This document shows, in pieces, positions 17,432-27,002 of a stretch of 37,249 nucleotides of DNA. The translations under genes were made by a program, and so were the position numbers. The notes under the pieces are model-generated. The model had not been told where the DNA came from. It searched no databases and saw nothing but the letters and a program-made list of their open reading frames with translations. The stretch is taken from NCBI GenBank assembly GCA_007280275.1, contig QYQB01000335.1, positions 1 to 37,249 of the forward strand, given 5' to 3'. Numbering within the stretch: the stretch's first letter is position 1; each line of letters opens with the position of its first letter. The DNA comes from a bacterium. Its GTDB lineage: Bacteria; Bacteroidota; Ignavibacteria; UBA10030.

Positions 17432-18032
17432 TTTTCTTGTTTTGCGTTGGGAAGAACTCAGGCATTATTTTCTCTTTCTCAGGCGACACGCCTTTTCGCA
17501 TCACCACAGCGAGGATGGTGTGCGCAATTATCCGGACATCAAGAAGAATAGTATGATGTTCTGCGTACCATACGTCGAGATCAAGCCGTTCAGCCCAACT
17601 CAAAGAATTCCTTCCTTTTATTTGAGCCCAACCTGTGATACCTGGGTTGACATTAAGTCTTGTCAATTGCATCTGATCAAATCGGTCCTTGTATTGTAGC
17701 AAGAGTGGGCGGGGACCAACAACGCTCATCGATCCGCTCAGTACGTTGAAAAAATTCGGCAACTCGTCAATGCTGGTTGCGCGCAGAACATCCCCCAATT
17801 TTGTAATCCTGTCTTCTTCCTTTCTCGAATCACCATCAAATGTCTTTCTCATAGTCCTAAATTTGTACAGCGTGAACGGTTTGCCACTCTTGCCCAAACG
17901 TTCCTGCCTGAAGAAGACTGGCTTTCCATCCAATATAAGGATTAGACAAACAATTGTAAGCAATATCGGAGAACAAACAGTCAATCCTATAATCGAAAAG
18001 AATATGTCAAAAAGCCTTTTACCCATATTCAT
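17415..18032 (-). CDS. pglC: Initiating sugar-phosphate transferase (PglC-like phosphoglycosyltransferase)
   Basis: A 205-residue monotopic phosphoglycosyltransferase, the short PglC length rather than the long WcaJ/WbaP form. One N-terminal re-entrant helix (about 8-34) is followed by KFRTM (57-61), the catalytic dyad Asp89-Glu90 in TSIDELPNFFNVL, the VGPRP motif (105-109) and PGITGWAQI. The enzyme moves a sugar 1-phosphate from UDP-sugar to undecaprenyl phosphate at the inner membrane, which starts the repeat unit. With PglF-, PglE- and PglD-like genes in the same locus, the primer is probably a bacillosamine-type sugar. A second in-frame ATG lies at 18026. Confidence 0.9.
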   Translation of the reverse strand: MNMGKRLFDIFFSIIGLTVCSPILLTIVCLILILDGKPVFFRQERLGKSGKPFTLYKFRTMRKTFDGDSRKEEDRITKLGDVLRATSIDELPNFFNVLSGSMSVVGPRPLLLQYKDRFDQMQLTRLNVNPGITGWAQIKGRNSLSWAERLDLDVWYAEHHTILLDVRIIAHTILAVVMRKGVSPEKEKIMPEFFPTQNKKNDTEQ

Positions 18033-18041
18033 TGAATTCAG

Positions 18042-18857
18042 TTAAATGCGTTTGCGTCCAAGATAGTACACTCCAAAACAGAGAAATTTTGACTGTGGCT
18101 TCTTGATAAGAAACACATCAATGAATTTGAAGGCGAACATCAACCACCCCATTACGACTTTGGCCATCCAGTACCACAGTGCAGATCGGGATAGTACAGC
18201 AACGTACTCGGACAGCACGTCTGCTACAACCGCAGAAGGGCCGTATAGAACTCCACTTTCGACTTTTTCAAAAGCTCTCATCTCGTGGTCAAGTCCATCT
18301 GTCGTGTACCTACGTAGATCGATGGGATCACTATGAAAGTGCTGAAGAAAAGGTGCCTCGACATATACCACCCCTCCCGGAACAAGTACCCTTTCAATCT
18401 CCTGCAGCGCAGCGGCTGGATCGTATATGTGCTCCAGGACACCTTGGAACAATACTCCTGCCACGGAATTGTTCTTCAGCGGGATTCTCGCCACATCTGC
18501 TCTGAAATCAATGCCGGGTTGATGTATAAAGTCGAAACCAATCGTGCGATCCAAAATCCTATTTGACAGTCCTGATAGATTTCCGTCGTTCTTTGGACCA
18601 CTTCCAACATTGAGAACAAAACCATTGATTCGGAATTCTTCAATGATCTCGGAGAATCGCTTACGCTTCCCCGAGCCAACGAGGTCAAGCTTGAAATCCG
18701 GAGGACGGACTATCCCAAACACTCTAGATATCCATTTGTGGCTTTTGACTCTATGCTTCAAGGTTTCATGATGAGTCTCAGTCTTATCCCCCAATGGATC
18801 TCCCACCATTCTCGAGAATAGTCTTAGCAAGTTGCTTCGTGGAGATCGATCGATCAA
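18042..18857 (-). CDS. SAM-dependent methyltransferase (class I, type 11-like)
   Basis: A protein of up to 271 residues. Motif I reads VLNVGSGP (81-88), followed by an acidic residue after the second strand (IGFDF), DVARIPL, GVLEHIYDP and a GGVVYVEAP segment, all as in class I methyltransferases that act on small molecules or glycans. The C-terminal part (about 225-250) is hydrophobic and may associate with the membrane. The longest frame begins at TTG 18857 with AAGGGAG just upstream, overlapping the GT4 gene by 74 nt; ATG 18809 is an alternative with weaker signal. It lies 9 nt upstream of the PglC-like gene. Target sugar or lipid unknown. Confidence 0.8.
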   Translation of the reverse strand: MIDRSPRSNLLRLFSRMVGDPLGDKTETHHETLKHRVKSHKWISRVFGIVRPPDFKLDLVGSGKRKRFSEIIEEFRINGFVLNVGSGPKNDGNLSGLSNRILDRTIGFDFIHQPGIDFRADVARIPLKNNSVAGVLFQGVLEHIYDPAAALQEIERVLVPGGVVYVEAPFLQHFHSDPIDLRRYTTDGLDHEMRAFEKVESGVLYGPSAVVADVLSEYVAVLSRSALWYWMAKVVMGWLMFAFKFIDVFLIKKPQSKFLCFGVYYLGRKRI

Positions 18858-20019
18858 AATTCTCCCTTAGATATCTGAACGCACGCTCGCCCATCCTCTT
18901 TAGATTCTCTCTATCATTGACAACAGATTTTAGTATCGCAACCAGTTCAGCGGGATCGTTTGGATCAACGAAGAAGCCACACCCAGAGTCTTCCACAAGA
19001 GATCGTATCACACCATCAATCGCGACAATCGTCGGACGTCCACAAGCCATGTAGTCGAAGACTTTGTTCGGATATGTTGTCCTCAATTTTGGCGTGTCCA
19101 GCAATGTCGCGAGACCTACGTCTGAAGCTCTTATGTACCCTGCAAGATCTTTCTTTGGAACAGGTTCGAGAAAAATCGAATTAACGATCCCTTCCGATCG
19201 AGCTCTTTCTACAAGCATTTTCTTGTAGTTGCCGTCACCAACGAAGAGGAATTTGAATCTCTTGTCTGACACAAGGGCCTTGGCAGCATTCAGAATGTAG
19301 TCTAGGTTGTTGGCCCTTCCATGTGATCCAACGTAGATGCAAACGAGTTCATCCTTGATATCCAATCGCGATCGGATATCAGCGCTAACCTTATCAATGT
19401 TGAACTGATCCAGATTCACGCCGTTTGGAATGTAAATAATCTTCTCGCTGGGCACTCCAAGATCCTGAAGGAAAGGTGCGAATGCGGGGGAATTTGTAAC
19501 GATAACCCGAGAGGAGCTATATAGGAATCTCTCAGTCCACTTGATGGCATTGATCACGACACGGCTCCTTAGAAGACCCATCTCGACCGCGACGTCCGAC
19601 CAAAGGTCCCTCACCTCATAGATCAAGGGCACTTTGGCACGGCGAGACGCAAGAAACGCGGGGATGCCCAGGAAGAATGGAGGAGTACCAACAAAAACAA
19701 CATCATAACCTTTCAATCGAAATTGCCCAATGATCGAGCTAGCTATGAACGAAACAAACGCAATTGTTCTATGCGTATAGCTTTTGTGATAACCGTCGTA
19801 AGTCCAAGTCTTGATAACTCTGCATTTATCATCTCCCTCGATCGTGAATAGTCTCTTCTTATATTTGCCGTCAATTCTCCCAGTCAGATAGTTGTATGTA
19901 CTTGCCAGAATCTGGACGCTATGTCCCTCCGAGCAAAGATATGCCACGAGATCGTTCAGTCTTCCACTCCCATTGGAGTTGGTCAGTTCAAAATTGTTCG
20001 AGATGAAAAGTATGTTCAT
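18784..20019 (-). CDS. GT4 glycosyltransferase (WbuB-like)
   Basis: A 411-residue GT-B enzyme. The N-terminal domain begins MNILFISNNFE and has the GSGRLNDLVAYL loop. The donor-binding domain has YIPNGVNLDQF, YVGSHGRANNLDYIL and the family motif region PNKVFDYMACGRPTIV, in which Asp replaces the first Glu of the common EYMA form. This layout resembles WbuB and related nucleotide-GlcNAc/FucNAc transferases. It would act at the cytoplasmic face and add one of the inner sugars. It overlaps the methyltransferase gene at its 3' end. Donor and linkage are unknown. Confidence 0.87.
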   Translation of the reverse strand: MNILFISNNFELTNSNGSGRLNDLVAYLCSEGHSVQILASTYNYLTGRIDGKYKKRLFTIEGDDKCRVIKTWTYDGYHKSYTHRTIAFVSFIASSIIGQFRLKGYDVVFVGTPPFFLGIPAFLASRRAKVPLIYEVRDLWSDVAVEMGLLRSRVVINAIKWTERFLYSSSRVIVTNSPAFAPFLQDLGVPSEKIIYIPNGVNLDQFNIDKVSADIRSRLDIKDELVCIYVGSHGRANNLDYILNAAKALVSDKRFKFLFVGDGNYKKMLVERARSEGIVNSIFLEPVPKKDLAGYIRASDVGLATLLDTPKLRTTYPNKVFDYMACGRPTIVAIDGVIRSLVEDSGCGFFVDPNDPAELVAILKSVVNDRENLKRMGERAFRYLRENFDRSISTKQLAKTILENGGRSIGG

Positions 20020-20270
20020 TGGGCGTTACTCATTCGAATGTTCAGGCAGAACCACTCAATTTTCTAGTTCTGTTAAGACATACGCCGACAAAGCATTGGA
20101 GGCCGGTAACGGAATCAAACTGTTCTCAATTATAGGGAAATGATAAATCAAAAACAGTACCCGCATCGACCCTGGAACATCGTCAGGTGCTCATATTCAA
20201 TAATTTGGTTCTACGTGTACCAAGATCGTCTCAGAAATCGGGGGGAAGAATAGGGATCAGTTTCGGTCAA

Positions 20271-22514
20271 CTAAATTTTTAATTCGATAGTCTTTCCCGT
20301 TGATTCCTCAATAAGCTTAATTTTCGTGTTAGACACTGCAGAAAATGTATAGCGGTTGGCCGGCTGGAACATCGAGATAATTGCCGTATCCTTATAAAGA
20401 CTGCCCCGCAACCTCACGGAGGAGCATTCAGCCAGGCATCCGAAGTATCTCGACACGAGGCCATAAGGTTCCTGCGCTGTTCCTTTGTTGATCAATTCAA
20501 CGGCGACATTCTCGCCAGAGCTGAAGCCAAAAGACAGATGAATCGGATTATCGGCTGCGCCAATTTCGATTGATCGGTCATCGTGAAAGTATCTCGTGTC
20601 GGGAGTACTTATCAACCAATGCAGCGCGAAGTCATGTTGGCGGTCATCTGCTTCCAGGATATCGGCCACCACCCAACAATTTCCCGTGAGAGCCATAATT
20701 TTACGACGATGAAGCACACCAAGTCTCTGGTATCCATAATGCTCACCAAAACAGCAGAGTGAGGGAGCATCGAATTCTATTAGCTTCGCTTTGGTCATTC
20801 TCAACCACTTGAATTGACGCCAGAGAAGCATCTGGTCCTGGCCATCAATTGTCATTGTATTATGGGACCGCGTGCCCGCGAAGTACCTGTATCGTTCCCT
20901 CTCCTCATTGTACAAATACGAACCCCCATCGCAGGCTAGGTTTACTCCATCCATCCAAATGTCAGTATGTAATTGATCAGCCTGGCCAAATCTGTCTTTG
21001 AAGGAGCCACAGCGAAATGAAACAAAATTTTGGGCATCCACTCGGAGGATGTGTATGCCAGCGTCCAGGAATGAAACAGATCTTCGAGATTCTGGCGTTT
21101 TCGAAACCATCATCGCTGATGAGCCCCATAGCCACAAGAGCTCTTCATCCCAGGGTCCGGACTCGAAGATCTTTCGCCCTTGTGTGAGAAGGAACATCGA
21201 TGCAACTATGGGGCGAAAGTCCGAAAAGTCGCAGCCCGTCCATGGGGCTAGAAGAGCGCCATCATTGGCACCCCAATTCGGCAGTCTTCCATCCTCCAAG
21301 TTCATACTGGAGTACAGATATTTGGCCGAGGAATTCATCATGTCGTACAGATGATAACTAAAGGGCTCATTCAAGATTTCTGCGGCGCGCAAGACCCAAA
21401 GGTAGTATGACAAAGCGAGCCGATGGTAATTGTGGGAGTTTTGACAGTATCCGCCATCAACATAGAACTGGTTTGGACATTCTGTTGTTAGTATCTCTCG
21501 ACCTGTTTTCTTCCACTCGTCTGCTTCCTTCATCCAAGGCATATAGCAACCCACCAAGTAAAGCGCTGAGGCCTCCGCAATGAGATGATTATTGTGAACT
21601 GAGACACGCGAAAAACCTATGTTTTTGTTGATATGGAGAGCATGCAAATAGATCACCTTGCAAAACAGTTGCAAGGTCTCTTCTGAGCAGCGCCCCGAAT
21701 CTATCAATGTATAGAGACACAACAACCAGATGAAAACTCGAATTGCCAGTTCTTGACCGGAGCTCCAATTAACACCACGTCGAAAAGGATTAGCACGATA
21801 CCAGTGGCTTGTCTGGACAACAATCGCATCAAGGTACTTCACTTCGGATGTGATCGCGTAAGCGCGGAGGAAATCAAAAAAATGTGGCAGCCGATTTATC
21901 TCCCATACGTGCTTTACTTCGCCACACTCCTGTTTCAAATGAAGCGCCTTTGAATAATGGACATCCTTTGGCCAGACTACCCTGGACACTGGGTTCAAGT
22001 GCCACTCGACCGGATTCCCGTATGCTCCCTCCCATTTCGAGTAGCATCGAATTGTCCCTTCAATCGCCAGGTTTGCACGTCTGACGACAGAGAGCTTCTG
22101 TTCCTCAGATAGCAGATCACTCAGTCCTGATTGCAATTCTTTGATACTAGAAAGGAAGAATGGTTTTCTGTTTCGGGAAAAGAAATCAAGTGTCACTTTT
22201 TGATCGCCCCAAATCTCCATCTTGTCCGTCTCACTTGTAGTAGTACCGGGAGCCAGTACTTGCGTGAGACCCGAACGATTCCGTAATTCATACCAGAGCC
22301 TGTAGAGCGATCCATGAAAGCCAAGATCTCGAAGCTCCTCCCAATATAGCAAGGCTGTTTTCACTCGGTCCTCTGCACCAAAGTACCCCACGTTTATCAA
22401 ACCTGTTTCGATTCCGGGAATCGCATGGGGCGATACGTAATGGCAATGATCCAGAAGATCTGGATCGAGCGCTGTACTTCTTGGCAAGGGTTCTCTTCCT
22501 ATCGAAACTGACAA
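20271..22514 (-). CDS. Heparinase II/III-family protein, apparently cytoplasmic
   Basis: A 747-residue protein. An alpha/alpha toroid (about 50-450) contains the conserved HVWEINRLPHF (202-212), HNNH (307-310) and NSHNYHR (359-365) segments that hold the catalytic Asn, His and Tyr of the family. A C-terminal beta-sandwich (about 490-747) begins with FRCGSFKDRFGQADQLH and GTRSHNTMTIDG. No signal peptide is present. Such proteins occur repeatedly next to bi-domain oxidoreductases in polysaccharide loci, as here, and their role there is not settled. The start is uncertain: TTG 22514 is the first possible, while GTG 22364 (residue 51) has AGAGGA upstream and begins nearer the conserved region. 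Confidence 0.83.
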   Translation of the reverse strand: MSVSIGREPLPRSTALDPDLLDHCHYVSPHAIPGIETGLINVGYFGAEDRVKTALLYWEELRDLGFHGSLYRLWYELRNRSGLTQVLAPGTTTSETDKMEIWGDQKVTLDFFSRNRKPFFLSSIKELQSGLSDLLSEEQKLSVVRRANLAIEGTIRCYSKWEGAYGNPVEWHLNPVSRVVWPKDVHYSKALHLKQECGEVKHVWEINRLPHFFDFLRAYAITSEVKYLDAIVVQTSHWYRANPFRRGVNWSSGQELAIRVFIWLLCLYTLIDSGRCSEETLQLFCKVIYLHALHINKNIGFSRVSVHNNHLIAEASALYLVGCYMPWMKEADEWKKTGREILTTECPNQFYVDGGYCQNSHNYHRLALSYYLWVLRAAEILNEPFSYHLYDMMNSSAKYLYSSMNLEDGRLPNWGANDGALLAPWTGCDFSDFRPIVASMFLLTQGRKIFESGPWDEELLWLWGSSAMMVSKTPESRRSVSFLDAGIHILRVDAQNFVSFRCGSFKDRFGQADQLHTDIWMDGVNLACDGGSYLYNEERERYRYFAGTRSHNTMTIDGQDQMLLWRQFKWLRMTKAKLIEFDAPSLCCFGEHYGYQRLGVLHRRKIMALTGNCWVVADILEADDRQHDFALHWLISTPDTRYFHDDRSIEIGAADNPIHLSFGFSSGENVAVELINKGTAQEPYGLVSRYFGCLAECSSVRLRGSLYKDTAIISMFQPANRYTFSAVSNTKIKLIEESTGKTIELKI

Positions 22515-22767
22515 TTGCTCACTGGTTCAACTGATCGTCGGGGCAAGTGCGAGGGTCAGTACTTCCAAGGCATCGAACGTGCTCTTTCCCTGGGAATTGA
22601 TCAACTGTCTGAGTGTTCGATCTCCAATTTGAAGCATGCTAGTAGTTTCACTCAAGCTGGTCTTTTCAACAGCACACCATCCTAGGTTTTCAAATCCGAC
22701 CGCGAAAGCAAGACCAAGTTAAGATTCGCCAAATGATCCCAAATTAGGTGCGGACAAGCGTGAATTT

Positions 22768-24882
22768 CTACGACAGTTCAACCCATTCACCAGTTCTGAG
22801 GCTTTCTATGGCAGCAAAACTTGCGGCGGTTGTGTTTATGATATCATCAAATGGAATGAGTGGACTTCCGTCGTGACGCACAGCGTCAAGAAGCAATCGG
22901 AATTGTTCATTGTGTCCCTTATCCATTCGGGATTTCAGATGAGAAAATCCTTTGAATCCGTAGCCCGTGAGCTTTCGCCAATTATCAAGCACACAAACCC
23001 GACCTAGGGAAAATACCTCAATTCTCTCCTTCGGATAGCTCTTCGTGCCATTCGAGAAATAGTTTATCACCGCGTTGCTTCCATTGGCGTATTTTAACAG
23101 TATGGACGCATTGTCCGTGGTCTCCGCAGGTTCATTACCCATCGCATTCATGAATACTTTCGTGACCTTGCTTCGTGCGAGATAGGAACACAGATCGATG
23201 AAATGGCAAGCCTCACCAATGATCCGACCTCCACCGATGGTAAAGTCGTGCACCCATGCATTGTCTGGTATGTACCCTGCATTCATTGTCGCAACAACGT
23301 TCATCTGACCATCGCCTAACAAGATCCTCATCCTTTGCGCAAAGGGTGAGAATCTACGATTAAAACCAACGTTTATCGTTTTTCCAAATTGGCTCTTGGC
23401 TTCAATGATCTCCCGCAACTCTGACTCGTTGAGTGCTAACGGTTTTTCTACGAACACGTGTTTCCCTGCAGCCAAAGATTCCACAATCATGCGAGCATGA
23501 AGATTATGTCGAGTAGTAATCAATACCAAATCTACATCCGGGTCACTAAGAATTTCCTTGTAGTCGGATGTCGCATTGGCAATCCCGAATTTCTTAGCAA
23601 GGGTCACAGCTGTTACACCCCCGGCACTCGCAATGTATTTAACGTTCGGCTTGAGTTTTCTGAGCGCGGGCAAGAGAGTTGCACTTGTAAAGTTACCGGA
23701 TCCGATTATTCCCAAAACGCCTTTGGTTCCTCGAAATGAATCGGAAGCAAAGTTAACTGTTTTGTTTGCTCGTACATTTTTGTCGTAGACCAGAATCGAT
23801 CCGACTGAGCCACTCTCATTCATATTTTCGTAGATATTCCGAAAATCCTCGAGCGGCACACGTTCAGTGATGAGTGGTAATACGTCTATTTGCTTACGTG
23901 ATATTGCCTGAAGTACTGCCTCAAAGTTTCGTTTTTCCGTCCAACGTACAAATCCTATCGGGTAGTCATTTCCCTGCTCCTCGTAATTGCTGTCATACCT
24001 CCCAGGTCCGTAGGAACAGGACACACGGAAAGTAATTTCCTTTTCATAGAAGTCAGAGCGGTCTAAATGGAGACCCACCACACCTATCAGGATGATACGT
24101 CCACGCTTCCGAGTCATTTGTGCTGCCTGATGCATGAGAAGGTGGTCCTTTGATGACGCTGTAATGAGTACTCCGTCCACACCAATTCCGTTGGTTTCTT
24201 CCAGCATTCTCTTGACGGGATCGGATCCCGATTTCGGACTCATCGGAATAATCCCAAACTGTCGCGCGAGCTCTAGTTTCCCTACGTCCAGATCAAGACC
24301 AAATACCCTAGCACCGTTTGCCTTAAGCAACTGGGCTGTGAGCAAGCCAATCAGTCCAAGCCCTATCACGGCAAAACACTCCCCAAACGATGGTTCAGCG
24401 AGCCTAATGCCTTGTAATCCAATGGACCCCATCACCGTGAACGCTGCCTCTTCATCGGACACAACGTCAGGAACAATTGCGGTCAGGTTTTTGGGTACGC
24501 AAACAAATTCTGCATGAGGACCATTCGACGCCACACGATCACCCAGTTTGAATCCATGAACACCTGCCCCAACGGCTGCTACGGTTCCCACATTACAGTA
24601 ACCAAGAGGTAGTGGTTGGCCCAGCTTGTTGAAAACGGCGTCAAGAGTCGGCCTAATCCCGTCCGTGCCCATCTTATCAAACACCTCTTTCAATCTCTCC
24701 GGTTGCTGCCTGGCTTTGTTTATTAGGCTCGCTTTCCCAAATTCAACCAAGGTCCTCTCGGTCCCAAGTGAGACGAGCGTTCTTGAGGTTTGAATCAATA
24801 AAAAGCCCGGCTTCACCTGAGGCACAGGCACATTCTCGAGGATCGTTTGACCCGTTTTAAGCGACTGAATTAGCTGCTTCAT
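22768..24882 (-). CDS. Bi-domain oxidoreductase: zinc-type dehydrogenase + Gfo/Idh/MocA
   Basis: 704 residues from ATG 24882, chosen because GGAGAG lies immediately upstream and MKQLIQSLKTG is the usual family opening; the frame is open to 24933. Residues about 1-370 are a medium-chain dehydrogenase (GLGLIG, 174-179) that lacks the Cys-rich structural zinc lobe. Residues about 388-704 are a Gfo/Idh/MocA dehydrogenase with GSGNF (394-398) and the signature EKP (479-481). These bi-domain proteins are regularly found beside heparinase II/III genes in surface-glycan loci, as here. A role in redox editing of a sugar nucleotide or lipid-linked sugar is a reasonable inference. The substrate is unknown. 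Confidence 0.87.
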   Translation of the reverse strand: MKQLIQSLKTGQTILENVPVPQVKPGFLLIQTSRTLVSLGTERTLVEFGKASLINKARQQPERLKEVFDKMGTDGIRPTLDAVFNKLGQPLPLGYCNVGTVAAVGAGVHGFKLGDRVASNGPHAEFVCVPKNLTAIVPDVVSDEEAAFTVMGSIGLQGIRLAEPSFGECFAVIGLGLIGLLTAQLLKANGARVFGLDLDVGKLELARQFGIIPMSPKSGSDPVKRMLEETNGIGVDGVLITASSKDHLLMHQAAQMTRKRGRIILIGVVGLHLDRSDFYEKEITFRVSCSYGPGRYDSNYEEQGNDYPIGFVRWTEKRNFEAVLQAISRKQIDVLPLITERVPLEDFRNIYENMNESGSVGSILVYDKNVRANKTVNFASDSFRGTKGVLGIIGSGNFTSATLLPALRKLKPNVKYIASAGGVTAVTLAKKFGIANATSDYKEILSDPDVDLVLITTRHNLHARMIVESLAAGKHVFVEKPLALNESELREIIEAKSQFGKTINVGFNRRFSPFAQRMRILLGDGQMNVVATMNAGYIPDNAWVHDFTIGGGRIIGEACHFIDLCSYLARSKVTKVFMNAMGNEPAETTDNASILLKYANGSNAVINYFSNGTKSYPKERIEVFSLGRVCVLDNWRKLTGYGFKGFSHLKSRMDKGHNEQFRLLLDAVRHDGSPLIPFDDIINTTAASFAAIESLRTGEWVELS

Positions 24883-25608
24883 TCTCTCCGGACTCCAAGT
24901 GAATAATAGTGCACAGATCGAGCGGCGATCCACAGTCTGGGTGACAGATCCGTGCTTGGATGATTTCTTTGTGTAGATTCCCAGATGCCGAACAACAGTT
25001 ATTGATTAGTCTGCGACTGACTCCCGCTCTGCCGGCTATGTAGTGCTGCGAGCAATGAGGTCATGTGGCCCTTACACCCTCTGATATCACAGGACTTCTA
25101 CTCGGTCTTTAGGAAGCTCACTAGGATTTATCGCTCGACCTGCAAAACACCATATCAGCGCTCAAAGATGCAGCCGAAATGACAGATCTCACTGCAAACG
25201 GACTCGAAGAGGATCGTGCTCCAGGACGACCCTCGTATCTCTTTCGACAAGCCAAGAAGGCATAACCTCAGAGCATCTTCTAACCAAGGGATGGTTGGAA
25301 GACTCACTTGGTCACATCCTCCAGTTGTTCGGAAAGCGCGAGCAAGTTCCAACGAGCCTTCGGTTCGCCAATCAGACTCCGTTGCCATTTTGAATGCCGA
25401 TTTGACCCCGATCGGTATGTCTTTGTACCGTGCCCCACCACACCGCGCTTCGCGCACACCGTGGACAGCTGAGTCACATCGACCGAAACATTGCGAATCG
25501 ATCTTCCGCCGCGCCTTCTCTCCATCAATCAGGGCTAGAACCCTCCAGTCTACCACCCCATCGAGATGCAGAAACAACCAATCCGCTCACATAGACCGAT
25601 TTGGGATC
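24883..25608. other. Long gene-poor gap between hisF and the bi-domain oxidoreductase gene
   Basis: 726 nt. A 140-codon minus-strand frame (25155-25577) and two competing frames cover the same GC-richer stretch. None resembles a family, and none has a convincing ribosome-binding site. It could be a decayed gene. No repeat or RNA gene is seen. Confidence 0.4.
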
Positions 25609-26385
25609 TCACGGTAATGCCTGACGTGATAGTGCGCCTTTCTCTACACGGTTTGGATAATTTATTAATACCGCGCGGTAGGGGCCCTTAAACACAAACA
25701 GGCTACCAGCCGCAGCTCCAATAATTCCGAAAGACCGAAAGAGTTCCTCGATATCTTTTAGGCTACCAGCTCCTCCGATAACGGTCATTGGCAAACTAGT
25801 CGCGTTTCTGACCAGCGAAACAAGCTCAGAGTCATAACCCTTCCTGACGCCGTCGCAGTCGATGCTGTTAACCACTATCTCACCAGCTCCAAGCGTCTCC
25901 ATTCTCTTCGCAAATTCAGCGGGACCATGGCTGGTTGCTCTGGTCCCATTATTCGTGCAAAGCATAAAATCGCCGGGACTTCCTCCTTTTCTTACGTCCA
26001 TAACTACCACAACGCTCTGACTGCCAACCTTTTGAGAAGCCGCTGCTACTAACTCAGCATCATCGATTGCTGCAGAGCTGATGGCAACTTTCTCAACTCC
26101 CAGGCTTATCAACCGTTGGAACTGCTCTACGGTCTTGATTCCTCCCCCATAGCAGAGCGGCATGCGACACTCAGCGGCAAGGTTTCTGATTAGTTCATAG
26201 TCGGGCTCACGCTTCAGAGCGCTCGCGTCGATATCAAGCACAATGAGCTCATCGACTTCCTTTTCGTTGAATATCCGAACAGCATTGAGTGGGTCACCGA
26301 CATACTTTGGCTTGTCAAACTTGACGGTCTTAACTAATCCGCCGTTCTTCACCAGTAAACAAGGTGTAATCCGAGGTCTTAGCAT
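25609..26385 (-). CDS. hisF: HisF-like cyclase-family subunit dedicated to sugar amidination
   Basis: A 258-residue TIM barrel from ATG 26385, the usual HisF start; an ATG at 26427 would extend it into HisH. Phosphate-binding loops (YGGGIK near 77-82; IGGAGSL near 202-208) and the second catalytic aspartate (VVMDVRK, about 124-130) are kept. The first one is not: the normal PCLDV reads PCLLV, so Asp11 is Leu11. This change fits the glycan-dedicated HisF2 branch, where the barrel channels ammonia to a WbpG-type synthetase and does no histidine chemistry. The start overlaps the hisH stop by 7 nt. No other his genes are nearby. Confidence 0.88.
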   Translation of the reverse strand: MLRPRITPCLLVKNGGLVKTVKFDKPKYVGDPLNAVRIFNEKEVDELIVLDIDASALKREPDYELIRNLAAECRMPLCYGGGIKTVEQFQRLISLGVEKVAISSAAIDDAELVAAASQKVGSQSVVVVMDVRKGGSPGDFMLCTNNGTRATSHGPAEFAKRMETLGAGEIVVNSIDCDGVRKGYDSELVSLVRNATSLPMTVIGGAGSLKDIEELFRSFGIIGAAAGSLFVFKGPYRAVLINYPNRVEKGALSRQALP

Positions 26386-27002
26386 TGCTGGACTTCTGAA
26401 AAGTTCTTGAGGAGCCTGATGCCCCATTGGTGGCTTTTTTCTGGATGAAACTGAACACCAAACACGTTTTTAAAGCGCACCGCTGAAGCAAATATGCCGT
26501 TGTAGTCCGTGACTGCTAGAATATCGTCGCTACGCTTAGGATCGAAATAATACGAGTGCAGGAAATAGAAGCGAGCCTCCGACTCCATCCCCCGAAACAA
26601 AGACTGACCCTCTCGCGGTATCGTATCATTCCAGCCCATATGAGGAACACGGATTCGGTCTGCCACGTTCACACCCTTGAATCGCTTCACTTCGCCGTCG
26701 ATCCAGCCAAGACCTTCAAGCACACCCTCCTCACTTCGATTAGCCAACATCTGCATACCAACACAAATTCCCAAAATCGGTCTACGTTCGTCGACTACGA
26801 ATTTCTCGAGAGCTCCACGCATACCTGAATGATTCAAGCACGTGATGGCCCAATCGAACGCACCTACCCCTGGCAAGATAAATCTCTCCGCGGCGGCCAA
26901 CTCACCCGCAGAAGCAGCCAAGCAGACTCGGATATTCAAGCGTCTGTATATGTTGGCAATCGCCTGAACATTTCCGAGACCATAATTGACGATCGCTATC
27001 AC
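26379..27002 (-). CDS. hisH: HisH-like glutaminase subunit dedicated to sugar amidination
   Basis: A 207-residue class I glutamine amidotransferase. The nucleophile Cys80 lies in GICVGMQML, and the His186/Glu188 pair in QFHPEKS, so the triad is complete. The opening IAIVNYGLGNV is typical of HisH. It releases ammonia from glutamine and passes it to HisF. The start is GTG 27002, whose GTGA overlaps the stop of the wbpG-like gene, and the end overlaps hisF by 7 nt. The three genes form one tightly coupled unit. Confidence 0.9.
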   Translation of the reverse strand: MIAIVNYGLGNVQAIANIYRRLNIRVCLAASAGELAAAERFILPGVGAFDWAITCLNHSGMRGALEKFVVDERRPILGICVGMQMLANRSEEGVLEGLGWIDGEVKRFKGVNVADRIRVPHMGWNDTIPREGQSLFRGMESEARFYFLHSYYFDPKRSDDILAVTDYNGIFASAVRFKNVFGVQFHPEKSHQWGIRLLKNFSEVQQC

